DNA of 38,053 nucleotides from positions 1 through 38,053 of the forward strand of contig SLHA01000154.1 in assembly GCA_007136405.1 (NCBI GenBank). Direction: 5' to 3'. A program made the translations under genes and the position numbers. Positions 23,408-32,033 of the stretch are shown here, piece by piece; position 1 is the stretch's first letter, and every line of letters starts with the position of its first letter. The notes beneath the pieces were generated by a model. The model saw only the letters and a program-made list of their open reading frames with translations, was not told the DNA's origin and ran no database searches. The DNA comes from Candidatus Latescibacterota bacterium (GTDB lineage Bacteria > Latescibacterota > UBA2968 > UBA8231).

Positions 23408-25762
23408 ATGGAAGACCTGCATATTCAACGCATCGCCACGGAAATGGACATCAGCGAGGCTCAGGTGAGTGCCACGGTTCACCTGCTCGACGAAGGAGGC
23501 ACCATTCCATTCATCGCCCGGTACCGCAAAGAAGCCACCGGCAGTCTGGACGAGGTGGTGGTCGCGTCCATCCGGGACCGTAGCCAGCAACTACGCGAGC
23601 TGGACAAGCGGCGCACCACCATCCTGAACTCGCTGGAGGAAAACGGCCACCTGGACGACGCCCTGCGGGGTCAAGTCATGCAGGCGCAGAACCTGGCGGA
23701 ACTGGAGGATCTGTATCTACCCTACCGTCCCAAAAGGCGGACACGAGCAACCGCGGCGCGCGAACGGGGACTGGCGCCGCTGGCGGATCTGCTTTTCGCC
23801 CAGGATGAGGCGACGGATCCGCCGGTTGTCGCGGAGGCGTATGTGGATCCGGAAAAGGGTGTCGATAGCGTCGATGACGCGCTGGCCGGTGCCCGGGACA
23901 TCATCGCCGAAATCGTCAATGAGCATGCCGAGGCCCGGGCCCGGATCAGGGAATTGTTTCTCACCAGGGGTGTATATCGTTCACGGCTCATACCCGGTAA
24001 GGAAGCCGAGGGCAGCAAGTACCGGGATTATTTCGAGTGGGACGAGCCTGTGGTCGACGCGCCGTCACACCGGGTGCTGGCCATGCGTCGCGGTGAGAAG
24101 GAACTGGTCTTGTCGCTGCGGGTACTCGGTCCCGAGGCGGAGGCCGTGGCCGTGTTGGACGGAATCTTCGTACTGGCCGACAACCCCTGCGCCGAGCAGG
24201 TGAAAACCGCGGTTCGAGATGCGTACAAAAGGCTGCTTTCCGTCTCCATGGAAACCGAGATCCGCGTGGCTTCCAAGGAACGGGCGGATGCAGAGGCCAT
24301 ACGCATCTTCGTCGCCAATCTGCGCCAGCTGCTGCTGGCGGCGCCGCTGGGACAGAAGCGGGTCATGGCCATCGATCCGGGTTTCCGGACCGGATGCAAG
24401 CTGGTCTGTCTGGATGCGCAGGGTAAACTGCTGCACACGGACGTCATCTACCCGGAGCGGCACGCTGCACGGGCAGTCGAAACCGTGCGCTCGCTCTGCT
24501 CCGAATTCGGCCTGGAGGCGGTGGCCATCGGTAACGGCACCGGTGGACGGGAAACCGAGGCCTTCATCCGCAGCGCCGGTCTGCCCGGGGAGATCCCCGT
24601 GGTGATGGTGAACGAGAGCGGCGCCTCGGTGTATTCGGCCTCGGCTGTTGCCCGGGAGGAATTCCCCGATCATGATCTGACGGTCCGCGGCGCAGTGTCC
24701 ATCGGCCGTCGCCTGATGGATCCGCTGGCCGAGCTGGTCAAAATCGAGCCGCGTTCCATCGGTGTCGGCCAGTATCAGCACGACGTGGACCAGCACGCCC
24801 TCAAGCAGAGCCTGGACGACGTGGTGGCCAGCTGCGTGAACAGCGTGGGGGTGGAAGTCAACACCGCCAGTCGCGAGCTGCTGACCTATGTCTCCGGACT
24901 CGGGCCGCAACTGGCGGCTGGCATCGTCCGTCACCGCGACGAACACGGCCCCTTCACCAGCCGGACACAGCTTATGGCTGTTCCGCGTCTGGGCCCCCGG
25001 GCCTACGAGCTGGCCGCCGGTTTCCTGCGCATTCGTGACGGGGCCAATCCGCTGGACGCCAGTGCCGTGCATCCGGAGCGCTATGCGGTCGTGGATCGCA
25101 TGGCTGCGGATCTGGGTATGAGCGTGGAGACCCTGATCGGCAACCGGCAACGGCTCGAGGGGCTGCGCCTTGACGCGTACGAGGCGCCTGATTTGGGGTT
25201 GCCAACGCTTCAGGATATCGTTGCCGAACTCGCGCGTCCCGGCCGGGATCCGCGCCGCGATTTCGCGCCCTTCGCTTTTGCTGCGGGTGTTACCTCGCTG
25301 GAAGACCTCGCCGAGGGCATGCGGGTACCGGGTGTGGTGACCAACATCACGGCTTTCGGTGCTTTCGTCGACATCGGCGTGCATCAGGATGGCCTGGTCC
25401 ACATCAGCCAGCTGGCAGACCGGTATGTCAAGGATCCGAACGAGGTGGTACACGTCGGGCAGCAGATCAAGGTCCGGGTAGTGAGTGTGGATACGGAGCG
25501 CCGGCGTATCGGGTTGTCGATGCGCTCGGGTGACTCGACGGCGCCGACTCCAGCGGTTCAGCTGGAGAAGACGGTCACGGACAAGGCGGACACCAGGCAG
25601 TCCACAGACGGGCGGAAAAGCAGCTCAGGCAAGGATCGCCGGCCGAGGCAGAACAGGACCAGCACGGCCGATCGCCGGCAACAGAGCGGCAACCGCCCCC
25701 GGCAGGAAGCGCCGACAGCCCTGGCCGAAGCGTTACGTAAAGTTGGTTTGAACCAGCGTTGA
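23408..25762 (+). CDS. tex: Tex-type RNA-binding transcription accessory protein
   Basis: 784 residues from ATG 23408 (GGGAGC upstream); the frame is open 60 bp earlier but those codons are not Tex-like. Domains in order: N-terminal helical region starting HIQRIATEMDISEAQVSATVHLLDEGGTIPFIARYRKE and including YLPYRPKRRTRA; YqgF/RNase H-like domain from about 320 (VMAIDPGFRTGCKLVCLD); helix-hairpin-helix region near 485-535 (ASRELLTYVSGLGPQLAAGIV); S1 domain at about 638-707 (GVVTNITAFGAFVDIGVHQDGLVHIS). A basic, low-complexity tail of about 75 residues ends the protein. Tex binds nucleic acid and elongating RNA polymerase and influences transcription. Length is normal. Confidence 0.97.
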   Translation: MEDLHIQRIATEMDISEAQVSATVHLLDEGGTIPFIARYRKEATGSLDEVVVASIRDRSQQLRELDKRRTTILNSLEENGHLDDALRGQVMQAQNLAELEDLYLPYRPKRRTRATAARERGLAPLADLLFAQDEATDPPVVAEAYVDPEKGVDSVDDALAGARDIIAEIVNEHAEARARIRELFLTRGVYRSRLIPGKEAEGSKYRDYFEWDEPVVDAPSHRVLAMRRGEKELVLSLRVLGPEAEAVAVLDGIFVLADNPCAEQVKTAVRDAYKRLLSVSMETEIRVASKERADAEAIRIFVANLRQLLLAAPLGQKRVMAIDPGFRTGCKLVCLDAQGKLLHTDVIYPERHAARAVETVRSLCSEFGLEAVAIGNGTGGRETEAFIRSAGLPGEIPVVMVNESGASVYSASAVAREEFPDHDLTVRGAVSIGRRLMDPLAELVKIEPRSIGVGQYQHDVDQHALKQSLDDVVASCVNSVGVEVNTASRELLTYVSGLGPQLAAGIVRHRDEHGPFTSRTQLMAVPRLGPRAYELAAGFLRIRDGANPLDASAVHPERYAVVDRMAADLGMSVETLIGNRQRLEGLRLDAYEAPDLGLPTLQDIVAELARPGRDPRRDFAPFAFAAGVTSLEDLAEGMRVPGVVTNITAFGAFVDIGVHQDGLVHISQLADRYVKDPNEVVHVGQQIKVRVVSVDTERRRIGLSMRSGDSTAPTPAVQLEKTVTDKADTRQSTDGRKSSSGKDRRPRQNRTSTADRRQQSGNRPRQEAPTALAEALRKVGLNQR

Positions 25763-25960
25763 TGCCGCATGAACCCCACGTTGTCCATGACGGCGCATAT
25801 GGGCGGCTGCAGGGTGAATACGTGCTGGAGTTGCTCCTGTGTCACCGCTGAACGGAGCAGCATCGTCACCGCTTGCATCGCATCACGCTTGTTCCTCAGG
25901 GGGGGCGTCAGGTCGGTCTCGCGCCTTTCCCAGGGCTGCCGGCACAACCGGAGAAGACGC

Positions 25961-26284
25961 TTGGAAACGGATGGAAGGCATCTGCTGCGACGTCTGGAGC
26001 AAGCCCGGAAGGAGGCGTATTCGGCCCGCCTGCTGCTGCTGGCGGCCAGAGCCATAGTCGGCGCCAATCTGCTTCTGATTGCCACCCATCTGCGACGGGG
26101 ATGGCACAGCGGCGACTATTACTACCTGTTCACCATGAGCGTATGGGTCGGTTTGATGATTCTACAGGGGCGCATCTACGCCAAACATCGCTCCCAGGTG
26201 GAGAATCTGGAGAAACTGCTGGACATCGGTACCCGGCCGGCAGAGACCCGGTCGGAAGACGGTCCGGACCATGCCCCTGATTGA
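25961..26284 (+). CDS. Small two-TM membrane protein of unknown function
   Basis: About 107 residues if it starts at TTG 25961, which has GGAGAAG (25950-25956) at good spacing. The upstream part of the same open frame (from 25769) is Cys/Arg-rich and resembles no protein. A basic, charged helix (RRLEQARKEAYSARL) is followed by two hydrophobic segments (LLLAARAIVGANLLLIATHL and YYYLFTMSVWVGLMILQGRI) and a polar helix QVENLEKLLDIG. I do not recognise a family. It lies between tex and a LysR gene, whose start is 60 bp downstream. Confidence 0.5.
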   Translation: METDGRHLLRRLEQARKEAYSARLLLLAARAIVGANLLLIATHLRRGWHSGDYYYLFTMSVWVGLMILQGRIYAKHRSQVENLEKLLDIGTRPAETRSEDGPDHAPD

Positions 26285-26344
26285 CCCGGGGACGCCGGAT
26301 GCGCTCAACGTTCTGATCAGAGCCGTGGCGGCTTCCGGTGTGCG

Positions 26345-27271
26345 ATGAATCTGCATCATCTGCGTTACTTTCTGGCGGTGGCGCGCACGGGGGGATTCAC
26401 CCAGGCGGCGCGCGAGCTGCACGTTACCCAGCCGACGGTCAGCAGTGGAATCTCCGAGCTCGAACGATCGCTGGGCGTGCGTCTGTTCAACCGCAGCGGG
26501 CGCCGGGTGGAGCTTACCCTGGAGGGCCGCATGCTGGTCGGATACGCCATGCGGGTGGAGGATGTGATCGAAGAGGTGCAGGAGAAACTGGCCCGGCATG
26601 AGCTGCCGCCAGGTGAGGGATTCCAGTTCGGTGCCATCGATGCCGCGGTGATCTATCTGCTGCCGGACATCCTCAAACAGTACATGCAGGATTTCGCCCA
26701 CATCGAGCTGGTTACTCAGGTGGCGCCGTCACGATATCTGGTGGAAGATCTGCTGCTCAACCGTTCGGAGTTTGCCCTTATATCATTGCCCTACTCGCAT
26801 CCCAGAATCGAGACGATACCGATCTATGAGGAATCGATGCCGCTGGTCGTGGGGGCGAACCACTGTTTTGCCGGTTGTACGTCCGTAACCCTGCAAGAGG
26901 TCGTGAACGAGCCGCTCATTCTGTTCCATGCGGATTCGGTCTCGCGCACCATCGTCGACGAACGCCTGGGTGAAGCCGGACTGGCTCCAAGCGTGGTCAT
27001 GGAGATGCGCAGCCCGGAAGCCATGCGCAAGCTGGTGGAATCCGGTGTCGGTATATCGTTTCTGCCGGAACTCACCGTGCGCGAATCCCTGGACCACGGC
27101 ACTCTGGTCCAGGTACCCGTGGCCGGTGTTTCCTTCGGCCGGCAGATCGGCGTGGCCTGGCGCCGCGGGCGGTATTTCGGTGCCTCGATCCGGGCCCTGC
27201 TGGAAGCCATTTTCTCGCGGTACGGAGGGAGGGATGAATTCGACAGACGCCTTGAAACACCGCGGCATTGA
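26345..27271 (+). CDS. LysR family transcriptional regulator
   Basis: 308 residues from ATG 26345. The N-terminal winged helix-turn-helix is textbook: MNLHHLRYFLAVARTGGFTQAARELHVTQPTVSSGISELERSLGVRLFNR, with VELTLEGRMLV following. A substrate-binding domain of two lobes begins near residue 90. It probably binds a small organic ligand and DNA as a tetramer. LysR regulators often control a divergent neighbour, but here both neighbours point the same way, so its target is not obvious: autoregulation or the downstream genes are possible. The ribosome-binding site is weak (GGTGTGCG). Confidence 0.95.
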   Translation: MNLHHLRYFLAVARTGGFTQAARELHVTQPTVSSGISELERSLGVRLFNRSGRRVELTLEGRMLVGYAMRVEDVIEEVQEKLARHELPPGEGFQFGAIDAAVIYLLPDILKQYMQDFAHIELVTQVAPSRYLVEDLLLNRSEFALISLPYSHPRIETIPIYEESMPLVVGANHCFAGCTSVTLQEVVNEPLILFHADSVSRTIVDERLGEAGLAPSVVMEMRSPEAMRKLVESGVGISFLPELTVRESLDHGTLVQVPVAGVSFGRQIGVAWRRGRYFGASIRALLEAIFSRYGGRDEFDRRLETPRH

Positions 27272-27324
27272 AGGTATGGCGCCAGAACGGTGGTCCGCCG
27301 CCATTGCCTGCAGGCGCCATATGG

Positions 27325-27337
27325 ATGTTTATTACCC
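27325..27337 (+). promoter_or_regulatory. Second copy of the AT-rich 13-mer, upstream of serS
   Basis: ATGTTTATTACCC lies 61 nt before the serS ATG. Here TTGCCT (27304-27309) lies 18 bp before TTTATT (27328-27333), which gives a weak sigma-70-like arrangement. See the copy at 3707-3719. Confidence 0.35.
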
Positions 27338-27385
27338 GGGCAGGCAGCACGATCGTCCATTCAGCTGAATCAGGATACGTCATCC

Positions 27386-28741
27386 ATGATCGATGTGAAA
27401 AGCATCCGCGAGAACCCGGATGCCATGCGGCAGGCTGTGCGCCAGAGGCGGGTCGATCCCGGCCGGGCGGATGTGGACCGGTGGTTGGAACTCGATGCGC
27501 AGCGGCGCCGGGTGCAGACCCGCCTGGATGGCCTCAACAGCCAGAAGAAGGAACTCGCGCGCCTGGGGCGCACGGATCCCGAAGCAGCCAGAGCCCGGGG
27601 ACAGGAACTGCGTGAGCAGGGCCGGGAACTCGAACAGGAGCTGGCCGGCCTGACGGAGCCCTGGCAGGAGATTCTGGACTGGTTCCCCAACTGGCCGCAT
27701 CCGGATATGCCCGAAGGCGCCGGCGAAGAGGACAATGTCGAGGAAAAAGCCTGGCTGCCGGGGTCGGGATACATCGCCGCCGAACACCTGGGACGGGGCG
27801 ACACCAGTGCCGCGCTGATGCCGTCCGGCCCGGTTCACGCCCGCGGTGCAATCGCTGCCCCGCTGGACCACTCGGTGTTGGGCCAGGCTTTCGGGGTGGA
27901 CACCGGGCAGGGTGCCAAGGTGGCCGGTTCGCGTTTCGCCTATTTGCGCGGCGATCTCGCCCGCATGCAATACGCCTTGACGCGACTGCTCAGTGACGAA
28001 TTGCTGCGGCGCGGCTATGAGATGCTCGTGCCGCCGCTGCTGGTGCGCGAACGGTCGCTGTACGGGACATCGCATTTCCCAGAAGGGCGGGACCAGGTGT
28101 ACGCGATCAGCACGGAGAACGTGGAAGACAACACGCAACTGTACCTGGTGGGCTCATCCGAGCCGACCAATTTCAGTTATTTTATGGACCGCACATTGGC
28201 AGCCAGCGAACTGCCTGTCCGGGTCTTTGCGGCCACCACGTGCTTTCGCTCGGAAGCCGGCTCCTGGGGCAGGGATGTCAAAGGTATCAAGCGCGTGCAC
28301 CAGTTCGACAAGATAGAGATGAACGCAGTGTGCGCCGCCGGCCAGTCGGAGGCGCTGTACGAAGAGTTCGCTGTGATCAACGAATGGCTCCTGCAGACCC
28401 TCCAGTTGCCGTACCGCTGTGTCGACAAGTGCGGCGGTGATGCCGGGTACCTGGCCAGCCACCGGCAGCGGGACATGGAGGTCTGGATGCCGGGGTCCGG
28501 CGAATTCATGGAAGTGATGACGGACACCAATACCACGGATTACCAGGCCAGACGTCTGAATATCCGCTACAAGGACGGCAATGGCGGACTGCAGTTCTGC
28601 CACACGGTGAACGATACGGGCTGCGCCATGGGGCGCATGCTGATCGCCATACTGGAAAACTACCAGCAGGAAGACGGTTCGGTTCTCGTTCCTCAGGCCC
28701 TGCAACCGGTCGTGGAAAAGCAGCAGCTGAGCCCCCGGTAA
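27386..28741 (+). CDS. serS: Serine-tRNA ligase
   Basis: 451 residues from ATG 27386, beginning MIDVKSIRENPDAMRQAVRQR. A charged long helical region (about 25-100) is the tRNA-binding coiled coil. The class II catalytic core follows: YLVGSSEPTN (the serine/ATP loop; GTSE or TAE in many other SerRS), motif 2 CFRSEAGSWGRDVKGIKRVHQFDKIEM near 285-310, QARRLNIRYKDG, and motif 3 GCAMGRMLIAILENYQQEDGSV. The serine-pocket segment reads MEVMTDTNTTDYQ where E-x-S-S-x-S-N-C is common, so the protein is somewhat divergent, but all main motifs remain. It charges tRNA-Ser (and tRNA-Sec) with serine. The ribosome-binding site is modest. folD starts 19 bp downstream and is likely co-transcribed, linking serine use with one-carbon metabolism. 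Confidence 0.93.
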   Translation: MIDVKSIRENPDAMRQAVRQRRVDPGRADVDRWLELDAQRRRVQTRLDGLNSQKKELARLGRTDPEAARARGQELREQGRELEQELAGLTEPWQEILDWFPNWPHPDMPEGAGEEDNVEEKAWLPGSGYIAAEHLGRGDTSAALMPSGPVHARGAIAAPLDHSVLGQAFGVDTGQGAKVAGSRFAYLRGDLARMQYALTRLLSDELLRRGYEMLVPPLLVRERSLYGTSHFPEGRDQVYAISTENVEDNTQLYLVGSSEPTNFSYFMDRTLAASELPVRVFAATTCFRSEAGSWGRDVKGIKRVHQFDKIEMNAVCAAGQSEALYEEFAVINEWLLQTLQLPYRCVDKCGGDAGYLASHRQRDMEVWMPGSGEFMEVMTDTNTTDYQARRLNIRYKDGNGGLQFCHTVNDTGCAMGRMLIAILENYQQEDGSVLVPQALQPVVEKQQLSPR

Positions 28742-28760
28742 ATACCAAGGAGATCGGTTC

Positions 28761-29648
28761 ATGACGGCGAAAATCATCAGCGGTACGGAGATCGCCGCGG
28801 CCATGCGGGCCGAGATGGCTGCTGCTGTCGCCCGCCTGCGAGCGGAGCACAGTGTGGTTCCGGGTCTGGCTGTGGTGCTGGTGGGAGAAGACCCGGCTTC
28901 GATTTCCTATGTGCGCGGCAAGCGCCGGGCCTGCGAGGAAGTGGGCATCCACTCGGTGGAGCGCCGGTTCCCGGCGGATCTGGCCGAAGCAGACCTGATC
29001 GCCGTGGTGGAGGCGTTGAACGCGGATGCGGCTATCCACGGCATACTGGTTCAGTTGCCGCTGCCGGGCCAGGACGAGGACCGGGTCCTCAACACCATCC
29101 ATCCGGACAAGGACGTTGACGGCCTGCATCCGGTCAACCTCGGCCGCCTGATGCGCGGTGAGGAGGGCTTCCTACCGTGTACGCCCCACGGCGTCCAGCA
29201 GATGCTGGTGCGCAGCGGGGTGGAGATTGCCGGCCAGCACGTCGTGGTCGTCGGGCGCAGCGCCCTGGTCGGCCGTCCCGTGGCCAACATACTGGCCCAG
29301 AAACGTCTGGGCGCCAACGCCACCGTGACCCTGTGTCATACCGGTACCCGTGATCTGGGTTCGTTCACCCGGCAGGCGGACATCCTCATCGTCGCCGCGG
29401 GCCGGCCGGAGACGGTGACCGGCGAGATGGTCCGGGAAGGAGCCGTGGTGATCGACGTCGGCGTCAACCGGATCGAGGATCCCAGTCGGAAGCGTGGCTA
29501 CCGGCTGGTTGGAGACGTGGATTTCGCCTCGGTCAAACGCCGCGCCAGCGCCATCACGCCGGTTCCCGGCGGGGTCGGTCCCATGACCATCACCATGCTG
29601 CTGCACAACACCATCTGGTCGGCCAGACGAACTCACGGCCTGGCCTGA
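28761..29648 (+). CDS. folD: Bifunctional methylenetetrahydrofolate dehydrogenase / cyclohydrolase FolD
   Basis: 295 residues from ATG 28761 with AAGGAGAT nearby. It interconverts 5,10-methylene-, methenyl- and 10-formyl-tetrahydrofolate with NADP. The signatures are present: GEDPASISYVRGKRRACEEVGI with the catalytic Tyr-x3-Lys pair, GILVQLPLPGQ, KDVDGLHPVNLG, the dinucleotide loop VVVVGRSALVGRPVA and the C-terminal TPVPGGVGPMTITMLL. The length is typical. A hairpin at 29660-29687 follows the stop, so serS-folD may form one unit. Confidence 0.97.
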   Translation: MTAKIISGTEIAAAMRAEMAAAVARLRAEHSVVPGLAVVLVGEDPASISYVRGKRRACEEVGIHSVERRFPADLAEADLIAVVEALNADAAIHGILVQLPLPGQDEDRVLNTIHPDKDVDGLHPVNLGRLMRGEEGFLPCTPHGVQQMLVRSGVEIAGQHVVVVGRSALVGRPVANILAQKRLGANATVTLCHTGTRDLGSFTRQADILIVAAGRPETVTGEMVREGAVVIDVGVNRIEDPSRKRGYRLVGDVDFASVKRRASAITPVPGGVGPMTITMLLHNTIWSARRTHGLA

Positions 29649-29659
29649 AGACGGGGAGT

Positions 29660-29687
29660 GGGTCCGCCCCCCCCGGCGCGCGGACCC
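29660..29687 (+). terminator. Hairpin terminator candidate after folD
   Basis: GGGTCCGC (29660-29667) pairs with GCGGACCC (29680-29687) across a 12-nt C-rich loop, 12 bases after the folD stop. No T-run follows. The rest of the 230-bp spacer to thrB shows no further feature. Confidence 0.5.
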
Positions 29688-29878
29688 GGACAGGAATCCA
29701 TGCATCCCGGATGCGCTCGGGCCGCAGGTCACGCAGGTCAAGAGACGCCGCCGTTGATGCGGCACTCGGCCTCCACGACGCGTCACCGGGCAGGCTGGCA
29801 AGGTGGAGCGGGCGCGGAGCGGGGTGCTCGGCTCTACCTGTGCCGGTCGCGTCCGGAGGCGCTCCCGGAAACTGGATC

Positions 29879-30799
29879 ATGAAAGACACCTTCCGCATCA
29901 CCGTTCCCGCGTCCAGCGCCAACCTGGGTCCCGGTTTCGATTGTCTGGGCGTGGCTATCGGTCTGCATCATCAGCTCACCGTACACCGTGGCCCCGGCAC
30001 GGGCACGACATTGCACCGGCGTGGTGAAGGCGCCGGTGAGGAGCTGCCATCCGGCGCGGACAATCTGGTTCTTACCGCGCTGCGATCCGTGTTGGCCGAA
30101 CGGACATGCGGCTTCGGGCATCTCACCCTGGAGTCGACGAGTCGTATTCCTTTGGCCTCCGGTTTGGGCAGCAGCGCTGCAGCCGTAGTCTGTGGCCTGG
30201 CGGCGGGCATGCTGCTGGCCGACCGGCAGGTAGACCTCGAACGGCTGATCGCCATGGGCACGGCGATGGAAGGACACCCGGACAACATAGTACCTTGCGT
30301 GGCGGGCGGTTTTACCGTAGCGGTCTGGGCGAATGGCAGGGTGGAGCATATCCGTCTGGATCCGCCGCCCGGTATACGGGCAGTGCTGGTCATCCCCAGT
30401 TTCGGCGTGTCGACCCGGGCCGCCCGGGCCGTATTGCCGCACGAGATCCCCAGGGTCGACGCTGTCGCCAATCTGGGGCGCGCCGCGCTGCTGACCGCGG
30501 CCATAGCCGCCGGCCGGCTGGATTGCCTGCGTACGGCCATGCGGGACTGTTTGCATGAGCCCTACCGCAACGTGTTGATTCCGGGGCTGGAGGCAGTGTG
30601 TGAGTCCGGACGGGAGGCCGGCGCTCTGGGCACGGCGCTCAGCGGCGCTGGGCCGTCCATCATCGCTCTGGCCGGTCATGACGCCGAGCGCGTGGGAGCG
30701 GCCATGCAGGCGTGCTGGGCCCGTATGAGCATCGCGGCACGGTACCTGGTGCTGCCACTGGCGGCAACCGGCGTCGCCTGGGAATGGATGGACAACTGA
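29879..30799 (+). CDS. thrB: Homoserine kinase
   Basis: 306 residues from ATG 29879; the frame is open upstream to 29711 but the family-conserved start is FRITVPASSANLGPGFDCLGVAIGL. This GHMP kinase phosphorylates homoserine on its hydroxyl in threonine synthesis. The ATP loop PLASGLGSSAAAVV is at about 91-104, with GHPDNIVPCVAGGFTVAV after it and the C-terminal motif GTALSGAGPSIIALA. The length is normal. Shine-Dalgarno support is weak. The next gene begins 10 bp after its stop with a strong AGGAGG, so the two share an operon. Confidence 0.95.
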   Translation: MKDTFRITVPASSANLGPGFDCLGVAIGLHHQLTVHRGPGTGTTLHRRGEGAGEELPSGADNLVLTALRSVLAERTCGFGHLTLESTSRIPLASGLGSSAAAVVCGLAAGMLLADRQVDLERLIAMGTAMEGHPDNIVPCVAGGFTVAVWANGRVEHIRLDPPPGIRAVLVIPSFGVSTRAARAVLPHEIPRVDAVANLGRAALLTAAIAAGRLDCLRTAMRDCLHEPYRNVLIPGLEAVCESGREAGALGTALSGAGPSIIALAGHDAERVGAAMQACWARMSIAARYLVLPLAATGVAWEWMDN

Positions 30800-30809
30800 G
30801 GAGGTTGGC

Positions 30810-32033
30810 ATGTCAGAAAGCGAGTCCCGGCCATTGACGGCTTCCTGGGCCCTGTACGATCGAGCCCGGGAACTCATCCCGATGGCCACGCAGACTCATT
30901 CCAAAGCACCGCGGGAAGCCCTGCGCGGCGTCGAACCGTGTTACCTGGTCCGGGGATCGGGCAGTCATGTGTGGGATGTGGACGGCAACGAGTATATCGA
31001 CTACCGCAACGGACTGGGGCCGGTGGTCCTGGGATACTGTTACCCCGCGGTCGATCAGGCGGTCCGCGCCCAGCTCGAGCAGGGGATCGTCTTCAGTTAC
31101 CCGCATCCGCTCGAGGTCGAGGTGGCCGAACGGCTGGTAAGCGTCATCCCGTGCGCCGAGAGCGTTCGCTATCTGAAGACGGGCGGTGAGGCCATGGCGG
31201 CCACCCACCGGCTCGCCCGCGGTTACACGGGCAGGGATCTGATCGTCAGTTGCGGGTACCACGGCTGGCTCAACACCATGTCGAAACCCGGTCAGCCGGA
31301 AGCCGTGCGTTCGGTGTACCGGGACCTGCCCTGGGGAGATGTGACGCCGTACGAGACAGTGCTGCGGGAGGAATCCGTGGCCGCGGTCAGCGTCGCCTGC
31401 GCCTACGCGGACATCGAAGCGGGCCACCAGTTCCTGCCGCGCCTGCGTCAGCTGACCCAAGAACACGGTGCGCTGTTGATCTTCGACGAGATCGTCACCG
31501 GATTCCGTCTGCACCGCGCCGGAGCCCAGGGATACTTCGGCGTGACACCGGATCTGGCCGTGTTCGCCAAGGCGCTGTCCAACGGTGTGCCGCTGTCCTG
31601 CTTCTGTGGCCGGCGCGACGTCATGGCCGCGGTCCAGGAGGTGGTGGTGTCCTCCACCTTCGGCGGGGACACGCTGGGGCTGGCCGCGGCGCGCGCCGTG
31701 CTCGATCTGTATGCCGTCGAGGACGTGGTGGGCCAATTGTGGGCGCGCGGCCGTCAGTTGCACGCCGGCTTCGAGCGTCTGTGCGAAACCCTGTCCGTTG
31801 ACGCGGGTTTCCGCGGTGTGCCACCGCTGGGACAACTCGGGTTTCACTATCCCGACGCTCAACGCAACGGCGAGCTGTTCCTGCGCTTCAATGCCGAACT
31901 GCTACGGCGCGGTGTCATCATCTACACGGTGTGCTATCCCAACTACTCGCACACACCCCGGGACATCGACGATACTTTGACGGCCATGGACGAGTCCCTG
32001 CGCACCATGCAGGCTGAGGGGTTGTTCGATTGA
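30810..32033 (+). CDS. Class III aminotransferase, glutamate-1-semialdehyde aminomutase-like
   Basis: 407 residues from ATG 30810 (AGGAGG 7 nt upstream). The fold-type I PLP pattern is clear: GSHVWDVDGNEYIDYRNGLGP, the phosphate loop KTGGEAMAATHRLAR, CGYHGW, LLIFDEIVTGFR with the pyridine-binding Asp, and the Schiff-base Lys254 in LAVFAKALSNGVPLS; SSTFGGDTLGLAAA follows. This is the GSA aminomutase-like subgroup, in which many members are not HemL but act in secondary or catabolic pathways. Position after thrB and before an amidohydrolase argues for a pathway-specific role. The stop (32031-32033) overlaps the TTG start of the next gene by four bases. Confidence 0.92.
   Translation: MSESESRPLTASWALYDRARELIPMATQTHSKAPREALRGVEPCYLVRGSGSHVWDVDGNEYIDYRNGLGPVVLGYCYPAVDQAVRAQLEQGIVFSYPHPLEVEVAERLVSVIPCAESVRYLKTGGEAMAATHRLARGYTGRDLIVSCGYHGWLNTMSKPGQPEAVRSVYRDLPWGDVTPYETVLREESVAAVSVACAYADIEAGHQFLPRLRQLTQEHGALLIFDEIVTGFRLHRAGAQGYFGVTPDLAVFAKALSNGVPLSCFCGRRDVMAAVQEVVVSSTFGGDTLGLAAARAVLDLYAVEDVVGQLWARGRQLHAGFERLCETLSVDAGFRGVPPLGQLGFHYPDAQRNGELFLRFNAELLRRGVIIYTVCYPNYSHTPRDIDDTLTAMDESLRTMQAEGLFD

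Noticed and set aside
24065-25453. 462-codon - strand frame inside tex
   Set aside because: Antisense shadow of a conserved gene; His/Gln/Arg-rich, no motifs.
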